Source: Streptomyces sp. NBC_01264
GTDB taxonomy: Bacteria; Actinomycetota; Actinomycetes; Streptomycetales; Streptomycetaceae
Direction of reading: 5' to 3'
Length of the DNA stretch: 64,000 nt
Assembly (NCBI RefSeq): GCF_026340675.1
Contig: NZ_JAPEOX010000002.1
Location: forward strand, 2,046,001 to 2,110,000
Part shown: one piece after another, positions 9,374 through 18,232 of the stretch
How positions within the stretch are numbered: position 1 is the stretch's first letter
How the letters are laid out: every line of letters starts with the position of its first letter
The notes under the pieces: generated by a model
What the model saw: the letters and a program-made list of their open reading frames with translations, nothing else
What the model was told of the DNA's origin: nothing
Databases searched by the model: none
Made by a program: the position numbers and the translations under genes

Positions 9374-10483
9374 GTGTCAACATCTCTCTCGCCCTCAGCG
9401 TCAGCCTCCGGGCGGCCCCCGATAGCCGACGCGGGACCGCAGTCCCTGTGCGCCCGCGAGCCGCGGGTGCCCGCCGAACGGCTCGTGGCCGAGATGGTGC
9501 CGCCCCCGCGCTTCGACGCGGTGCGCTTCGACACCTACGACCCCGACCCGGCCCAGCCCAGCCAGTCCGAGGCCGTCACCGTCCTCGCGGACTTCGCCGC
9601 GGGCCTCGGCGGGGCGCACGCGAGCGGCTCGGGCAAGAAGCGCTGGTTCTCGAGGACCCCGAAGAGCACAGTCCCCACCGGCCCGCGCGGGGTCTACCTC
9701 GACGGCGGCTACGGCGTCGGCAAGACCCACCTGCTCGCCTCCCTCTGGCACGCCACCCCGGCCGAGCCTGCGCTCAAGGCCTTCGGCACCTTCGTGGAGC
9801 TGACCAACCTCGTCGGCGCGCTCGGCTTCCAGCAGACCGTGCAGACCCTCGGCGGGCACCGCCTGCTGTGCATCGACGAGTTCGAGCTCGACGACCCGGG
9901 CGACACCGTCCTCGTCTCCTCCCTGCTCAGCCGCCTGGTCGAGCAGGGCGTGGCGCTGGCCGCCACCTCCAACACCCTGCCCGGCAAGCTCGGCGAGGGC
10001 CGCTTCGCCGCCGCCGACTTCCTGCGGGAGATCCAGGGGCTCTCCGCGCACTTCCGCCCGCTGCGCATCGACGGCCAGGACTACCGCCACCGCGGCCTGC
10101 CCGAGGCTCCCGCGCCGTTCTCCGACGAGCAGGTGACCAAGGCCGCGTACGCCACCGAGGGTGCGAGCCTCGACGACTTCCCCGGGCTGCTGGAGCACCT
10201 GGCGCGGGTCCACCCCAGCCGGTACGGGGCCCTGACCGATGGCATAGCGGCCGTCTGCCTCACCGATGTCGGCCCGGTCCCGGACCAGTCGACGGCGCTG
10301 CGGCTGGTGGTCCTGGCCGACCGGCTGTACGACCGGGAGGTCCCGGTCCTGGCGGCGGGCGTTCCCTTCGACCGGCTGTTCAGTGACGAGATGCTGAACG
10401 GCGGCTACCGCAAGAAGTACTTCCGCGCCATCTCGCGGCTCACCGCGCTGGCACGCGACGCGAAGCCCCTGGTGTCCCAGTAG
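9374..10483 (+). CDS. zapE: Cell division protein ZapE / AFG1-like ATPase
   Basis: AFG1/ZapE-family AAA-like ATPase, which in E. coli interacts with FtsZ; its role in Streptomyces is not established. The Walker A motif is GGYGVGKTHLLASL, Walker B is LLCIDEFELDDPGD, and a sensor-type ATSNTLP follows. Length is 369 residues from the GTG at 9374; an upstream ATG at 9347 is possible but falls within the divergent promoter. The first 30 residues are Ser/Pro rich and not part of the domain. Confidence 0.9.
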   Translation: MSTSLSPSASASGRPPIADAGPQSLCAREPRVPAERLVAEMVPPPRFDAVRFDTYDPDPAQPSQSEAVTVLADFAAGLGGAHASGSGKKRWFSRTPKSTVPTGPRGVYLDGGYGVGKTHLLASLWHATPAEPALKAFGTFVELTNLVGALGFQQTVQTLGGHRLLCIDEFELDDPGDTVLVSSLLSRLVEQGVALAATSNTLPGKLGEGRFAAADFLREIQGLSAHFRPLRIDGQDYRHRGLPEAPAPFSDEQVTKAAYATEGASLDDFPGLLEHLARVHPSRYGALTDGIAAVCLTDVGPVPDQSTALRLVVLADRLYDREVPVLAAGVPFDRLFSDEMLNGGYRKKYFRAISRLTALARDAKPLVSQ

Positions 10484-10546
10484 GTTTGGGGACGCCGGGC
10501 CGCTCCGCGCGGGCCGGCCGTTTCCACTTCTGCGAAGGGATCCACC

Positions 10547-10972
10547 ATGGCCACCACGCGTACCGCCCACACCAACTGGGAGGGCAACCTCCTCAAGGGT
10601 TCCGGCGTCGTCTCCCTCGACTCCTCGGGCCAGGGCTCGTTCGACGTCTCCTGGCCCTCGCGCGCCGAGGCCGCGAACGGCAAGACCAGCCCGGAAGAGC
10701 TGATCGCCGCCGCGCACTCCAGCTGCTACTCGATGGCCCTCTCGCACGGCCTCGACGGTGCCGGTACCCCGCCCACCCGGGTAGAGACCAAGGCCGACGT
10801 GACGTTCCAGCCGGGCGAGGGCATCACCGGCATCCACCTGACCGTGGTCGCCGAGGTGCCGGGTCTCGATGCCGAGGGCTTCGCGGCGGCCGCCGAGGAC
10901 GCCAAGAAGAACTGCCCGGTCAGCCAGGCCCTGACGGGTACGACCATCACCCTCACCGCGACGCTGGCCTAG
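10547..10972 (+). CDS. OsmC-family peroxiredoxin
   Basis: OsmC/Ohr-type hydroperoxide reductase of 141 residues. The two active-site cysteines are in AAAHSSCYSMALS (about residue 60) and KKNCPVSQAL (about 125), the order and spacing typical of OsmC. It reduces organic hydroperoxides in the cytoplasm. GAAGGGA gives a ribosome site before the ATG. It stands alone, followed by its own terminator. Confidence 0.93.
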   Translation: MATTRTAHTNWEGNLLKGSGVVSLDSSGQGSFDVSWPSRAEAANGKTSPEELIAAAHSSCYSMALSHGLDGAGTPPTRVETKADVTFQPGEGITGIHLTVVAEVPGLDAEGFAAAAEDAKKNCPVSQALTGTTITLTATLA

Positions 10973-10984
10973 CCCCGTGCTCCC

Positions 10985-11013
10985 CCCGGGCGGACCGATG
11001 GGTCCCGCCCGGG
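10985..11013 (+). terminator. Terminator after the osmC-like gene
   Basis: CCCGGGCGGACC, loop GATG, and the complementary GGTCCCGCCCGGG with a single bulged base, 13 bases after the stop codon. Confidence 0.7.
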
Positions 11014-11104
11014 CGGACCCCGGCCCGCGCGGCGCGGCGAGGACGGCGGGGCGGCGTGGTACGACGGGCCGGTCGAAGACCCCTCCCCGCCCCCGGAGTT
11101 ACCG

Positions 11105-12502
11105 ATGAACCTCAGCCGACGCAGCCTGCTGGCGGCCGCCTCCGTCTCCTTCGCCGGATCGCTCGGCGTGCTGTTCGCCGGAGCGGGAGCCGGAGCCGGA
11201 GCGGGCCCGCGCAGCAAGGGCGCGGGTACGGGTACCGGCACGGCCGCCCCCGTCTCCGGCCGCGGTTACGGCCCGCTCGTGGCCGACCCCGCCGGGCTGC
11301 TCGATTTGCCCGCCGGATTCACGTACCGCGTCCTGTCGCGCGCCGGCGACCCACTGCGCTCGGGCGAGGGCACCGTCCCCGGCAACTTCGACGGCATGGC
11401 CGCCTTCGACGCCGGGCAGGGCCGCGTCCGGCTCGTGCGCAACCACGAGAACCGCACCACCGCCGCCCTGCGGGTCCCTCCCGTCGAGGGGCTCACCTAC
11501 GACCCGTACGCCCTCGGCGGCTGCACCCTCCTCGACCTGGACCCGGCCGGCCGGGTCACCTCCGAGCGCGTCGCCCTGGCCGGCACCGCCGTCAACTGCG
11601 CGGGCGGCCGTACTCCCTGGAACACCTGGCTGTCCTGCGAGGAGACCGAGGACCGGGCCGGCACCGCCGGCTACACCCGAGACCACGGCTACGTCTTCGA
11701 GGTCGACCCCGCCGACCCCCGCCGCTCCGGCGCCGTCCCGCTCACCGCGATGGGCCGCTTCGCGCACGAGGCCGTCGCCGTGGACCCGTACCGCGGTGTG
11801 GTCTACGAGACGGAGGACGCCTTCATCGAACCCTTCGGGCTGTTCTACCGGTTCCTGCCCGCCCGCCCCCTCGGCGGACTCGGCTCCCTGCGCGCGGGCG
11901 GCGAGCTGGAGGCCCTGCGGGTCCCCGGACTGGCGAACCTGGCGGTGGTGGACGAGCCCGGGGCCGAGTTCCCGGTGGAGTGGGTGCCCGTCCCGGACCC
12001 GTCCGCGTCCGGGACCCCGATCCGGCTCCAGGACTTCGGCCCGGGCGGGATCACCCACGCCCAGAAGCTGGAGGGCTGCTACTGGGGCGACGGCGGCGTC
12101 CACTTCGTCTCCAGCTACTCCCGCACCGGCGAGGGCGCCCCCGCCGACCACCACGGCCAGGTGTGGTTCTACGATCCGCGGCGCGCGCGGCTCCGGCTGG
12201 ACGTGGTCTTCGGCCCGGCCGCCGACGTCCAGCTGCCCGGCGACTCCCCCGACAACATCTGCCTGGCCCCCGACGGCGGACTGATGGTGTGCGAGGACGG
12301 CGGCGGCGCGCAGTACGTCTTCGGCGTGACCCCCGGCGGCGAGGTCTACCCGATGGCCCACAACGCCGACGACATCGGGAAGCCGGGGGCGCCGGAGTGG
12401 GGCGAGTTCGCCGGGGTCACCTTCTCCCCGGACGCCCGGACCATGTACGTGAACGCGTACACGCCCGGGACCACCTTCGCGGTGACGGGTCCCTGGCGCT
12501 GA
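11105..12502 (+). CDS. PhoX-like (DUF839) secreted protein, Tat signal
   Basis: 465-residue protein of the DUF839/PhoX phosphatase-like family, which forms a beta-propeller and in true PhoX binds iron and calcium. The N-terminus SRRSLLAAASVSFAGSLGVLF is a twin-arginine signal, so it is exported folded. Propeller-like segments include GTAVNCAGGRTPWNTWLSCEE and DNICLAPDGGLMVCEDGGG; the ETED pair may bind metal. Phosphatase activity is inferred from the family and not shown. A GGAG precedes the ATG. No Pho box was identified. Confidence 0.85.
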   Translation: MNLSRRSLLAAASVSFAGSLGVLFAGAGAGAGAGPRSKGAGTGTGTAAPVSGRGYGPLVADPAGLLDLPAGFTYRVLSRAGDPLRSGEGTVPGNFDGMAAFDAGQGRVRLVRNHENRTTAALRVPPVEGLTYDPYALGGCTLLDLDPAGRVTSERVALAGTAVNCAGGRTPWNTWLSCEETEDRAGTAGYTRDHGYVFEVDPADPRRSGAVPLTAMGRFAHEAVAVDPYRGVVYETEDAFIEPFGLFYRFLPARPLGGLGSLRAGGELEALRVPGLANLAVVDEPGAEFPVEWVPVPDPSASGTPIRLQDFGPGGITHAQKLEGCYWGDGGVHFVSSYSRTGEGAPADHHGQVWFYDPRRARLRLDVVFGPAADVQLPGDSPDNICLAPDGGLMVCEDGGGAQYVFGVTPGGEVYPMAHNADDIGKPGAPEWGEFAGVTFSPDARTMYVNAYTPGTTFAVTGPWR

Positions 12503-12654
12503 GCCGTCACACCTGTTACCGCCCCTGCTGCCCGCACTGCCTTACGGCCCGACCGCACCGCCTTCCGGCCCGCCCGGCCTGGCCTTTCGTCACGTCGCGG
12601 TCCACCGCGTTGTGGAGGAGGATCGTATGGAGTCGACGGATCGAGGTAGTAGCG

Positions 12655-13920
12655 GTGGCCAAGAAGGACAGCAAGTCCACCAAGGGCGCCAAGGGCGAGA
12701 AGGCGAAGCCCGGGGCATCGGCCAAGGCGGAGAAGGTGGAGAAGGCGGCCAAGGCTGAGAAGGCGGGCAAGGCGGACAGGCCGGCCAAGGCGAAGCCCGA
12801 GGCCGAGGCGACGGCCAGGGCCGCCAAGGGCGCCGGCTCCGAGAAGCCCGCCAAGGCGCCGAAGGTCCGCAAGACCCCCCAGGCCACCGCCGAGAAGGCC
12901 GCGGAACCGGCCCCGGCCGCCAAGGGCGAGAAGGCCGAGCCCGCAGCCGGCGGCGGGAAGCCCAAGTCCAAGCCCCTCTCCCTGCGCGAGCTGCTCCGCA
13001 TCTCCGCCGAGAACGGCAAAGGCTCCAAGGGCGCCGCCCGCAAGTCCGCGGGCCACGGCCTCGGGTACGAGTACGGGTACGACACCCCCCTGAGCCCCCT
13101 GCTCCGCGTCCCCACCGGCGAGCGCGTCGACCTCGGGTCCTTCCACCCCGGAGGGACCCCGGCCGGTCCCACCGACAAGGCCGCCGGCGTGGCGGCCACC
13201 GCCCAGATGGGTGAACGGCTCGCCTCCCTCCAGGAACGGCTCTACGCGGCCAGCACCGCGGGCGACCGCCGCCGGGTCCTGCTCGTGCTCCAGGGCATGG
13301 ACACCAGCGGCAAGGGCGGCACCGTCAAGCACGTGATCGGCCTGTTCAACCCCTCGGGCTGCCGGATCAAGGCCTTCAAGGCCCCCACGCCGGAGGAGCA
13401 GAACCACCCCTTCCTCTGGCGCGTCATGAAGGCGCTCCCCCAGCCGGGCGAGATCGGCATCTTCGACCGTTCGCACTACGAGGACGTCCTCATCGCCCGC
13501 GTCCGCGACCTGGTGCCGCGCAGTCAGCTGGGCCGCCGCTACGCGCAGATCAACCGGTTCGAGAAGTCCCTCGCCGGCGACGGCGTCACCGTGGTGAAGG
13601 TCTTCCTCCACATCGGCTACGAGGAGCAGCGCAAGCGGCTCGTGGAGCGGCTCGACAACCCGGACAAGCACTGGAAGTTCAACGTGGGCGACATCGAGGA
13701 GCGCTCGGTGTGGCCCGCGTACCAGCAGGCGTACGAGCTGGCCCTGGAGCGCTGCTCCACGGACGCCGCGCCCTGGTACGTCGTCCCCTCGGACCGGAAG
13801 TGGTACCGCAACTGGGCGATCAGCAAACTGCTGCTGGAGCATCTGGAGGGCATCGCTCCGCAGTACCCGAAGGGTGACTTCGACGTGGAGGAGTGCCGCA
13901 CCCGTCTGCTTGCCACATAG
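12655..13920 (+). CDS. Polyphosphate kinase 2 with N-terminal lysine/alanine-rich tail
   Basis: PPK2-family kinase that moves phosphate between polyphosphate and nucleotides. The catalytic domain fills residues about 170-421, with Walker A GMDTSGKGG at about 214-222, Walker B-like IGIFDRSHYEDVL near 270 and the lid region NRFEKSLAGDGV. Unusually, about 125 N-terminal residues are a low-complexity Lys/Ala/Glu tail (repeats such as KAEKVEKAAKAEKAGKA), like the tails of Streptomyces histone-like proteins. The GTG start has GAGG eight bases upstream; the longer upstream open frame contains unrelated genes. Which nucleotide it uses cannot be decided here. Confidence 0.9.
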   Translation: MAKKDSKSTKGAKGEKAKPGASAKAEKVEKAAKAEKAGKADRPAKAKPEAEATARAAKGAGSEKPAKAPKVRKTPQATAEKAAEPAPAAKGEKAEPAAGGGKPKSKPLSLRELLRISAENGKGSKGAARKSAGHGLGYEYGYDTPLSPLLRVPTGERVDLGSFHPGGTPAGPTDKAAGVAATAQMGERLASLQERLYAASTAGDRRRVLLVLQGMDTSGKGGTVKHVIGLFNPSGCRIKAFKAPTPEEQNHPFLWRVMKALPQPGEIGIFDRSHYEDVLIARVRDLVPRSQLGRRYAQINRFEKSLAGDGVTVVKVFLHIGYEEQRKRLVERLDNPDKHWKFNVGDIEERSVWPAYQQAYELALERCSTDAAPWYVVPSDRKWYRNWAISKLLLEHLEGIAPQYPKGDFDVEECRTRLLAT

Positions 13921-13923
13921 TCA

Positions 13924-13937
13924 TATATTTTGCGCAT
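13924..13937 (+). promoter_or_regulatory. Possible leaderless promoter, TATATT box
   Basis: TATATT at 13924-13929 lies in an AT-rich island directly after the PPK2 stop codon and ends eight bases before the GTG at 13938. No ribosome site lies between. No convincing -35. Confidence 0.45.
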
Positions 13938-14876
13938 GTGACCATCTCAGTGCGCAGGACGGCTGCCGTCGCGGCCGTAGCAGCTCTCAGTGCCGCCCTC
14001 GCCGCGTGCGGGGGCGGCGCCGCTACCCCGGGCGCCGGCGGCCAGGCCCGGATGGGAGTCTCCGCGGCCCCCTCCGCCCCGGCCTCCGCCTCCCCTTCCA
14101 CCGCGGGCTCCGCCGCCCCGCCGGCGAGCCCCCGGAGCAGTCCGCCGGCTTCCCCGCAGGCCGGCGCCCCCGACAAGGTGCCGACCATGGCTCCTGGTCC
14201 GGGCGGTCTGACCCCCGTCTTCGACCGCGCGAAGCAGCGGACCGACAAGACGGTCGCGCTGACCTTCGACGCCGACATGACCTCCGACCAGGGGCCGCGC
14301 GCGGCGGGCGGGGAACACTTCGACAACCCGCAGCTGATCTCCACGCTGCGCAGCCTCAAGGTGCCCTCGACGGTCTTCATGACGGGCCGCTGGGCCGAGG
14401 AGTACCCGGACCAGGCGAAGTCCATCGGCACGGACCCGAACTTCGAGATCGCGAACCACTCGTACAGCCACCACGCCTTCAAGTCCCCGTGCTACGGGCT
14501 CCCCACCCTCGACGAGGCCGCCGCCCGCGCCGACGTGGACCGGGCCTTCGAGGCCTTCCGCAAGGCGGGCGCGGTCAACACCGTCCCGTACTTCCGCTTC
14601 CCCGGCGGCTGCTACGACGACCAGGCGCTGCGGGCGATCTCCACGGCCAAGGTCACGGCCGTCCAGTGGGACGTGGTCAGCGGGGACGCGTTCGCGAAGG
14701 ATCCCGACGCGGTGGCCGAACAGGTCCTGGCCGGGGTGAAGCCCGGCTCGGTCGTGGTCATGCACTGCACGCGCAGCGCCGCCCCGGTCACCGAGGAGGC
14801 CATCCGCACGATCGTCCCGGAGCTGCGCAAGCGCGGCTACCGCTTCGTCAAGGTCTCCGACCTCATCGGGAAGTAG
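13938..14876 (+). CDS. Polysaccharide deacetylase (NodB family) lipoprotein
   Basis: CE4-type deacetylase of 312 residues, likely acting on cell-wall or exogenous N-acetyl sugars outside the membrane. The N-terminus RRTAAVAAVAALSAALAAC ends in a lipobox, so it should be a lipoprotein, followed by a Ser/Pro/Ala linker of about 70 residues. Family motifs in order: TFDAD (motif 1), NHSYSHH (motif 2, metal ligands), RFPGGCYDD (motif 3), WDVVSGD (motif 4) and VVMHCT (motif 5). Motif 1 has DAD in place of the common DDG. GTG 13938 is chosen because the lipoprotein signal begins there. Confidence 0.92.
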   Translation: MTISVRRTAAVAAVAALSAALAACGGGAATPGAGGQARMGVSAAPSAPASASPSTAGSAAPPASPRSSPPASPQAGAPDKVPTMAPGPGGLTPVFDRAKQRTDKTVALTFDADMTSDQGPRAAGGEHFDNPQLISTLRSLKVPSTVFMTGRWAEEYPDQAKSIGTDPNFEIANHSYSHHAFKSPCYGLPTLDEAAARADVDRAFEAFRKAGAVNTVPYFRFPGGCYDDQALRAISTAKVTAVQWDVVSGDAFAKDPDAVAEQVLAGVKPGSVVVMHCTRSAAPVTEEAIRTIVPELRKRGYRFVKVSDLIGK

Positions 14877-14886
14877 CCCGCGGCCC

Positions 14887-14912
14887 CCTGCTCCGGCCTC
14901 AGCCGGAGCAGG
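14887..14912. terminator. Convergent hairpin terminator
   Basis: A perfect stem CTGCTCCGGC / GCCGGAGCAG with loop CTCA at 14888-14911. It follows the deacetylase stop and includes the last codons of the convergent zinc-ribbon gene. Confidence 0.75.
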
Positions 14913-15108
14913 CCGTGCGCTGCGCGTCCTGCCATTCGCACACCGGGCACAGCACCACGCCCGGTGTCGCGACCCCGTACTCGGTGGGCTTCCCGCACTC
15001 CACGCAGTCGGCGTAGGGCGGCCCGGGCACCCGCCCGGCGGGGGCCGCGGGGGCGGGACAGTACGAAGGGTCGGAGGTATCGGGCGCGTGCTGCTCCGTC
15101 TGGTCCAT
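14899..15108 (-). CDS. Small zinc-ribbon protein
   Basis: 69-residue protein with two CxxC knuckles, C-V-E-C and C-P-V-C, about 17 residues apart in the C-terminal half, consistent with one bound zinc. The N-terminal half is Pro/Ala rich and disordered. I do not recognise a named family. It lies 34 bases downstream of the AIM24 gene and may share its transcript. Confidence 0.7.
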   Translation of the reverse strand: MDQTEQHAPDTSDPSYCPAPAAPAGRVPGPPYADCVECGKPTEYGVATPGVVLCPVCEWQDAQRTACSG

Positions 15109-15142
15109 GCGTACGAGCCTACCCAGCTCACCGTGCGTGCGG

Positions 15143-15817
15143 TCAGTGGGCGGCGGCCGACTCGGTGGCCTCGCTCGGGCGGACGATGACGAACCCCTCG
15201 CCGCTGAGCTTCAGCTGGACGGCCTCGCCGGAGCCGCCGCGGATCATCGAGCCGACGGACTGGGAACGGTGCAGCGCCGTCTCCAGGCGGGCGCTCCAGC
15301 CGACCACCGCGTCGGTGTCCACGTAGACCGGGCTCTGCGGGGTGACCGGGATGACGATCGGGTTCCCGTCGCAGACAACGGCGAGCTTTCCGGTGCCGGT
15401 GAAGAGGCTGTTGAAGAGGCCGCCGCCGGTCATGCCGGCGCCCTTGAGCATCTTTATCTCGTAGCCGAGGGTCGGGTCGAAGCACAGGACGTTGCGGCCG
15501 TTGACGGTGAGCGCGTCGCCGGGCTCGAACTCGATGATGAAGCAGTGGCCTGCCCGGTGCGCGAACCAGGCCTCGCCCTGCCCGCGTACGGACATCAGCG
15601 CGAGCCCCTCGCCCGTGACGGCGCGCTTGAGCATGCCGCCGATGCCCTGTCCCTTGCGCTCGAACTGCAGGTTCCCCCGGAAGGCGACCATCGAGCCCTG
15701 GCGGGCGAGCATCTCACCGTTGACGGCGTACTTCACTGACGTGGCGTTCTGCAGGGTCATACCGGGCACGGCGGACGCCTCGGCCTGGTTCCCGGACGCG
15801 AAAAGGTCGCTCTTCAT
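15143..15817 (-). CDS. AIM24 family protein
   Basis: 224-residue AIM24-family (DUF124-like) beta-rich protein. The family signature is visible in glycine-rich turns around GMLKRAVTGEGLALMSVRGQ and the central GLFNSLFTGTGKLAVVCDGNP. Bacterial members have no firm function, although some sit beside tellurium or stress genes. No signal peptide or transmembrane helix is seen, so it should be cytoplasmic. Divergent from the Pth2-like gene with a 71-base gap. Confidence 0.85.
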   Translation of the reverse strand: MKSDLFASGNQAEASAVPGMTLQNATSVKYAVNGEMLARQGSMVAFRGNLQFERKGQGIGGMLKRAVTGEGLALMSVRGQGEAWFAHRAGHCFIIEFEPGDALTVNGRNVLCFDPTLGYEIKMLKGAGMTGGGLFNSLFTGTGKLAVVCDGNPIVIPVTPQSPVYVDTDAVVGWSARLETALHRSQSVGSMIRGGSGEAVQLKLSGEGFVIVRPSEATESAAAH

Positions 15818-15888
15818 GCCGTCGATCCTCGCCCGCCGCGGGCCCCTCGGGCATCAGCCTGGAGGCGGAGGCTGGCATCCTTGGCCGG

Positions 15889-16647
15889 ATGAGCACCGAG
15901 GACACGCGCCACAGCACCCTTGTACCCGCAGTACCCGCAGTCGGGTCCGACAGCCCCTTCCGGCAGGAGCGGATCGCCCGCGACGACGCACCGCAGTACG
16001 TCCTCCCGCTGGTCGTGCGGATCGAGAAGACGGAGCCGCCGGCCCGGACCGACGCCCTGGAGACGGCCGCCCGCGCGGTGCTCGTCCTGCTCACCGACGA
16101 GCGGTCGGCCGGCGAGGGCGAGTGGGCGGCGGCGGTCCGGGACTGGCAGGACGCGCGGATCCGCAAGGTGGTGCGCAGGGCGCGCGGGGCGGAGTGGCGC
16201 AAGGCCGGGACCCTGCCGGGCCTCACGGTGCACGGCGCGGACTCGGAGGTACGGGTCTTCCCGCCGATCCCGCTCGACGGCTGGCCCAAGGAGCTGGCCA
16301 AGCTCCAGGTGTCGGGCACCGACCTGGACGACCCGGAGCCGGTCGCCCCGGCGGAGGCCGGGCTGCCGGTCCTCTGGCTCAACCCGGACCTGGACATGTC
16401 GGCCGGCAAGGCCATGGCCCAGGCCGGGCACGCGGCGCAGCTCGCGTGGTGGGAACTGACCGGCCCGGAGCGGACCGCGTGGCGGGAGTCCGGCTTCCGG
16501 CTGGCCGTACGGACGGCCGCGCGCGAGCGGTGGACGGAGCTGTCCGGGAGCGGGCTGCCGGTGGTCCGGGACGCGGGGTTCACGGAGATCGCCCCCGGCT
16601 CGTGCACGGTGGTCGCGGACCATCCGGCGCTGCGGGCGCGGCTGTAG
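15889..16647 (+). CDS. Pth2-type peptidyl-tRNA hydrolase-like protein with extra N-terminal domain
   Basis: 252 residues. The C-terminal 120 residues match the archaeal/eukaryal Pth2 fold: [23 protein letters not shown] contains the GK and Q/H pattern of the active-site helix, and the end is [15 protein letters not shown]. The N-terminal 130 residues ([19 protein letters not shown] onward) belong to no domain I can name. Bacterial cells normally use Pth1, so this is either an accessory peptidyl-tRNA hydrolase or a Pth2-fold protein with another role. Confidence 0.75.
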   Translation: MSTEDTRHSTLVPAVPAVGSDSPFRQERIARDDAPQYVLPLVVRIEKTEPPARTDALETAARAVLVLLTDERSAGEGEWAAAVRDWQDARIRKVVRRARGAEWRKAGTLPGLTVHGADSEVRVFPPIPLDGWPKELAKLQVSGTDLDDPEPVAPAEAGLPVLWLNPDLDMSAGKAMAQAGHAAQLAWWELTGPERTAWRESGFRLAVRTAARERWTELSGSGLPVVRDAGFTEIAPGSCTVVADHPALRARL

Positions 16648-16661
16648 CGCGGCCGGGGCGC

Positions 16662-16714
16662 GGGGCCGTGGCACCGGGTCGGGGGCCGTGGCACCGGGTC
16701 GGGGCACCGGGTCG
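16662..16714 (+). repeat. 20-bp tandem repeat in intergenic DNA
   Basis: Two adjacent 20-base copies containing CCGTGGCACCGGGTC (period 20, 16662-16701) followed by a partial third copy (CACCGGGTCG). It lies between the Pth2-like gene and the DUF692 gene. The remaining bases to 16858 hold only the leader of DUF692, with GAGGGG before its ATG. Confidence 0.8.
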
Positions 16715-16858
16715 CGCGGCCCGTCCGTTCCGGCATCCGGGACGTCGTCCGGGCCGGGAACCTCAAATGTTGCTCTGAACGTCCCCCTGGTCGGATTGGC
16801 GCCGCTCCGTCGGGGCCATGACATCGGCACACGGACCGATGAGAGGGGGCGAGGGGAC

Positions 16859-18232
16859 ATGAAGCCCATGGCACACCTGGGGGTGGGCATCGGCTGGCGG
16901 CCGGAGATCGCGGCGGCGGTGGAAGGCCTGCCGGGTCTGGACTGGGTCGAGGTCGTGGCGGAGAACATCTGCCCCGGCCACCTGCCGGAGTCCCTGCTGC
17001 GGCTGCTCGAACGCGGGGTCCGCGTGGTGCCGCACGGAGTCTCGCTGGGCATCGGCGGCGCCGACCGCCCGGACCCGGCGAAGCTGGCCGCGCTCGGGGA
17101 GCGGGCGGTGGCGCTGGGGGCTCCGCTGGTCACCGAGCACATCGCCTTCGTACGGACCTCCTCGGTGGCGCCGGGACCGGTGCTCGAAGCCGGGCACCTG
17201 CTGCCCGTGGCACGGACCCGGGACGCGCTGGACGTGCTCTGCGAGAACGTGCGGATCGCGCAGGACGCGCTGCCGGTGCCGCTCGCGCTGGAGAACATCG
17301 CGGCGCTGGTGTCGTGGCCCGGGGAGGAGCTCACCGAGGCGCAGTTCCTGACCGAGCTCGTGGAGCGGACCGGGGTGCGGCTGCTGATCGACGTGGCCAA
17401 CCTGCACACCAACCGGGTCAACCGGGGGGAGGACCCGGTCGCCGTGCTGGACGGGATCCCGCTGGAGGCGCTGGCGTACGTGCACGTTGCCGGGGGTGTG
17501 GAGCGGGGTGGGGTGTGGCACGACACGCATGCGCATCCCGTGCCGGGTGTGGTGCTGGATGTGCTGGCGGAGCTCCGCTCCCGGGTGGACCCGCCGGGTG
17601 TGCTGCTGGAGCGGGACGACGACTTTCCGCCGGAGGCGGAGCTGGCGGGTGAGCTGGCCGCGATCCGCGGGGTGCTGGGCGGCCCTGCGGGGGCTGTCCC
17701 CTACCCTCCCTTCCACCGTTCCCCGGGCTCCGCCCGGACCCGCGCCTCAAACGCCGGCGAGGCTGGATCGGGCTCCGACCCGGCCCCGGACGCCGACGGA
17801 GCCGGGAGCGGAGTCGGGCTCGACTCCGCGCGGACGCGGGTCGGGATCGGGCAGGCCGCGCTGTTGTCGGCGCTGGTTGCCGGGACTCCCGTGCCCGAGG
17901 GGTTCGACCGGCAGCGGGTGCGCGTGCAAGCGCGGGCGCTCGCGGCCAAGCGGGCCGGGATCGTGGCCGGGGTGGCGCCCGAGCTGACCGGGATCCTGGG
18001 CGGGGAGGACGCGTACCGGGAGGCCTTCCTCGGGTACGCCCGGCACCGGCCCATGACCGGCGGGTACCGGCGCGACGCGATGGACTTCGCCGAGCACCTG
18101 CTCGTCCGGGACCTGCCCGCCGACCCCGCCGCGCGGCGCCGGCTCACGCTCTGGTGGCGGGACCGGGCCGGGGCACGGCCACCGGGCCGGGCCGTCCGCT
18201 GGGCCCGCGCCCTCGTGGGGAGGGCGGCGTGA
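16859..18232 (+). CDS. DUF692 (MNIO) family iron oxidase with C-terminal partner domain
   Basis: The first 290 residues are a DUF692 TIM barrel, the family of multinuclear non-heme iron oxidative enzymes (MbnB, TglH) that rework cysteine residues in peptides. Likely metal or active-site residues are present in order: E35-N36, H59, E93-H94, E145-N146, D178/N181/H183, H209, D222/H224/H226 and E251. A Pro/Ala linker (about 295-335) joins a C-terminal helical domain of about 120 residues, like the domains often fused or adjacent to DUF692 as substrate-binding partner. The start has GAGGGG five bases upstream. The stop overlaps the next gene by four bases (GTGA), so enzyme and tailed membrane protein are coupled. 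Confidence 0.85.
   Translation: MKPMAHLGVGIGWRPEIAAAVEGLPGLDWVEVVAENICPGHLPESLLRLLERGVRVVPHGVSLGIGGADRPDPAKLAALGERAVALGAPLVTEHIAFVRTSSVAPGPVLEAGHLLPVARTRDALDVLCENVRIAQDALPVPLALENIAALVSWPGEELTEAQFLTELVERTGVRLLIDVANLHTNRVNRGEDPVAVLDGIPLEALAYVHVAGGVERGGVWHDTHAHPVPGVVLDVLAELRSRVDPPGVLLERDDDFPPEAELAGELAAIRGVLGGPAGAVPYPPFHRSPGSARTRASNAGEAGSGSDPAPDADGAGSGVGLDSARTRVGIGQAALLSALVAGTPVPEGFDRQRVRVQARALAAKRAGIVAGVAPELTGILGGEDAYREAFLGYARHRPMTGGYRRDAMDFAEHLLVRDLPADPAARRRLTLWWRDRAGARPPGRAVRWARALVGRAA

Noticed and set aside
10486..12654. N-terminal extension of the PPK2 frame
   Set aside because: It runs through the OsmC and PhoX-like genes in another frame; GTG 12655 has a ribosome site.
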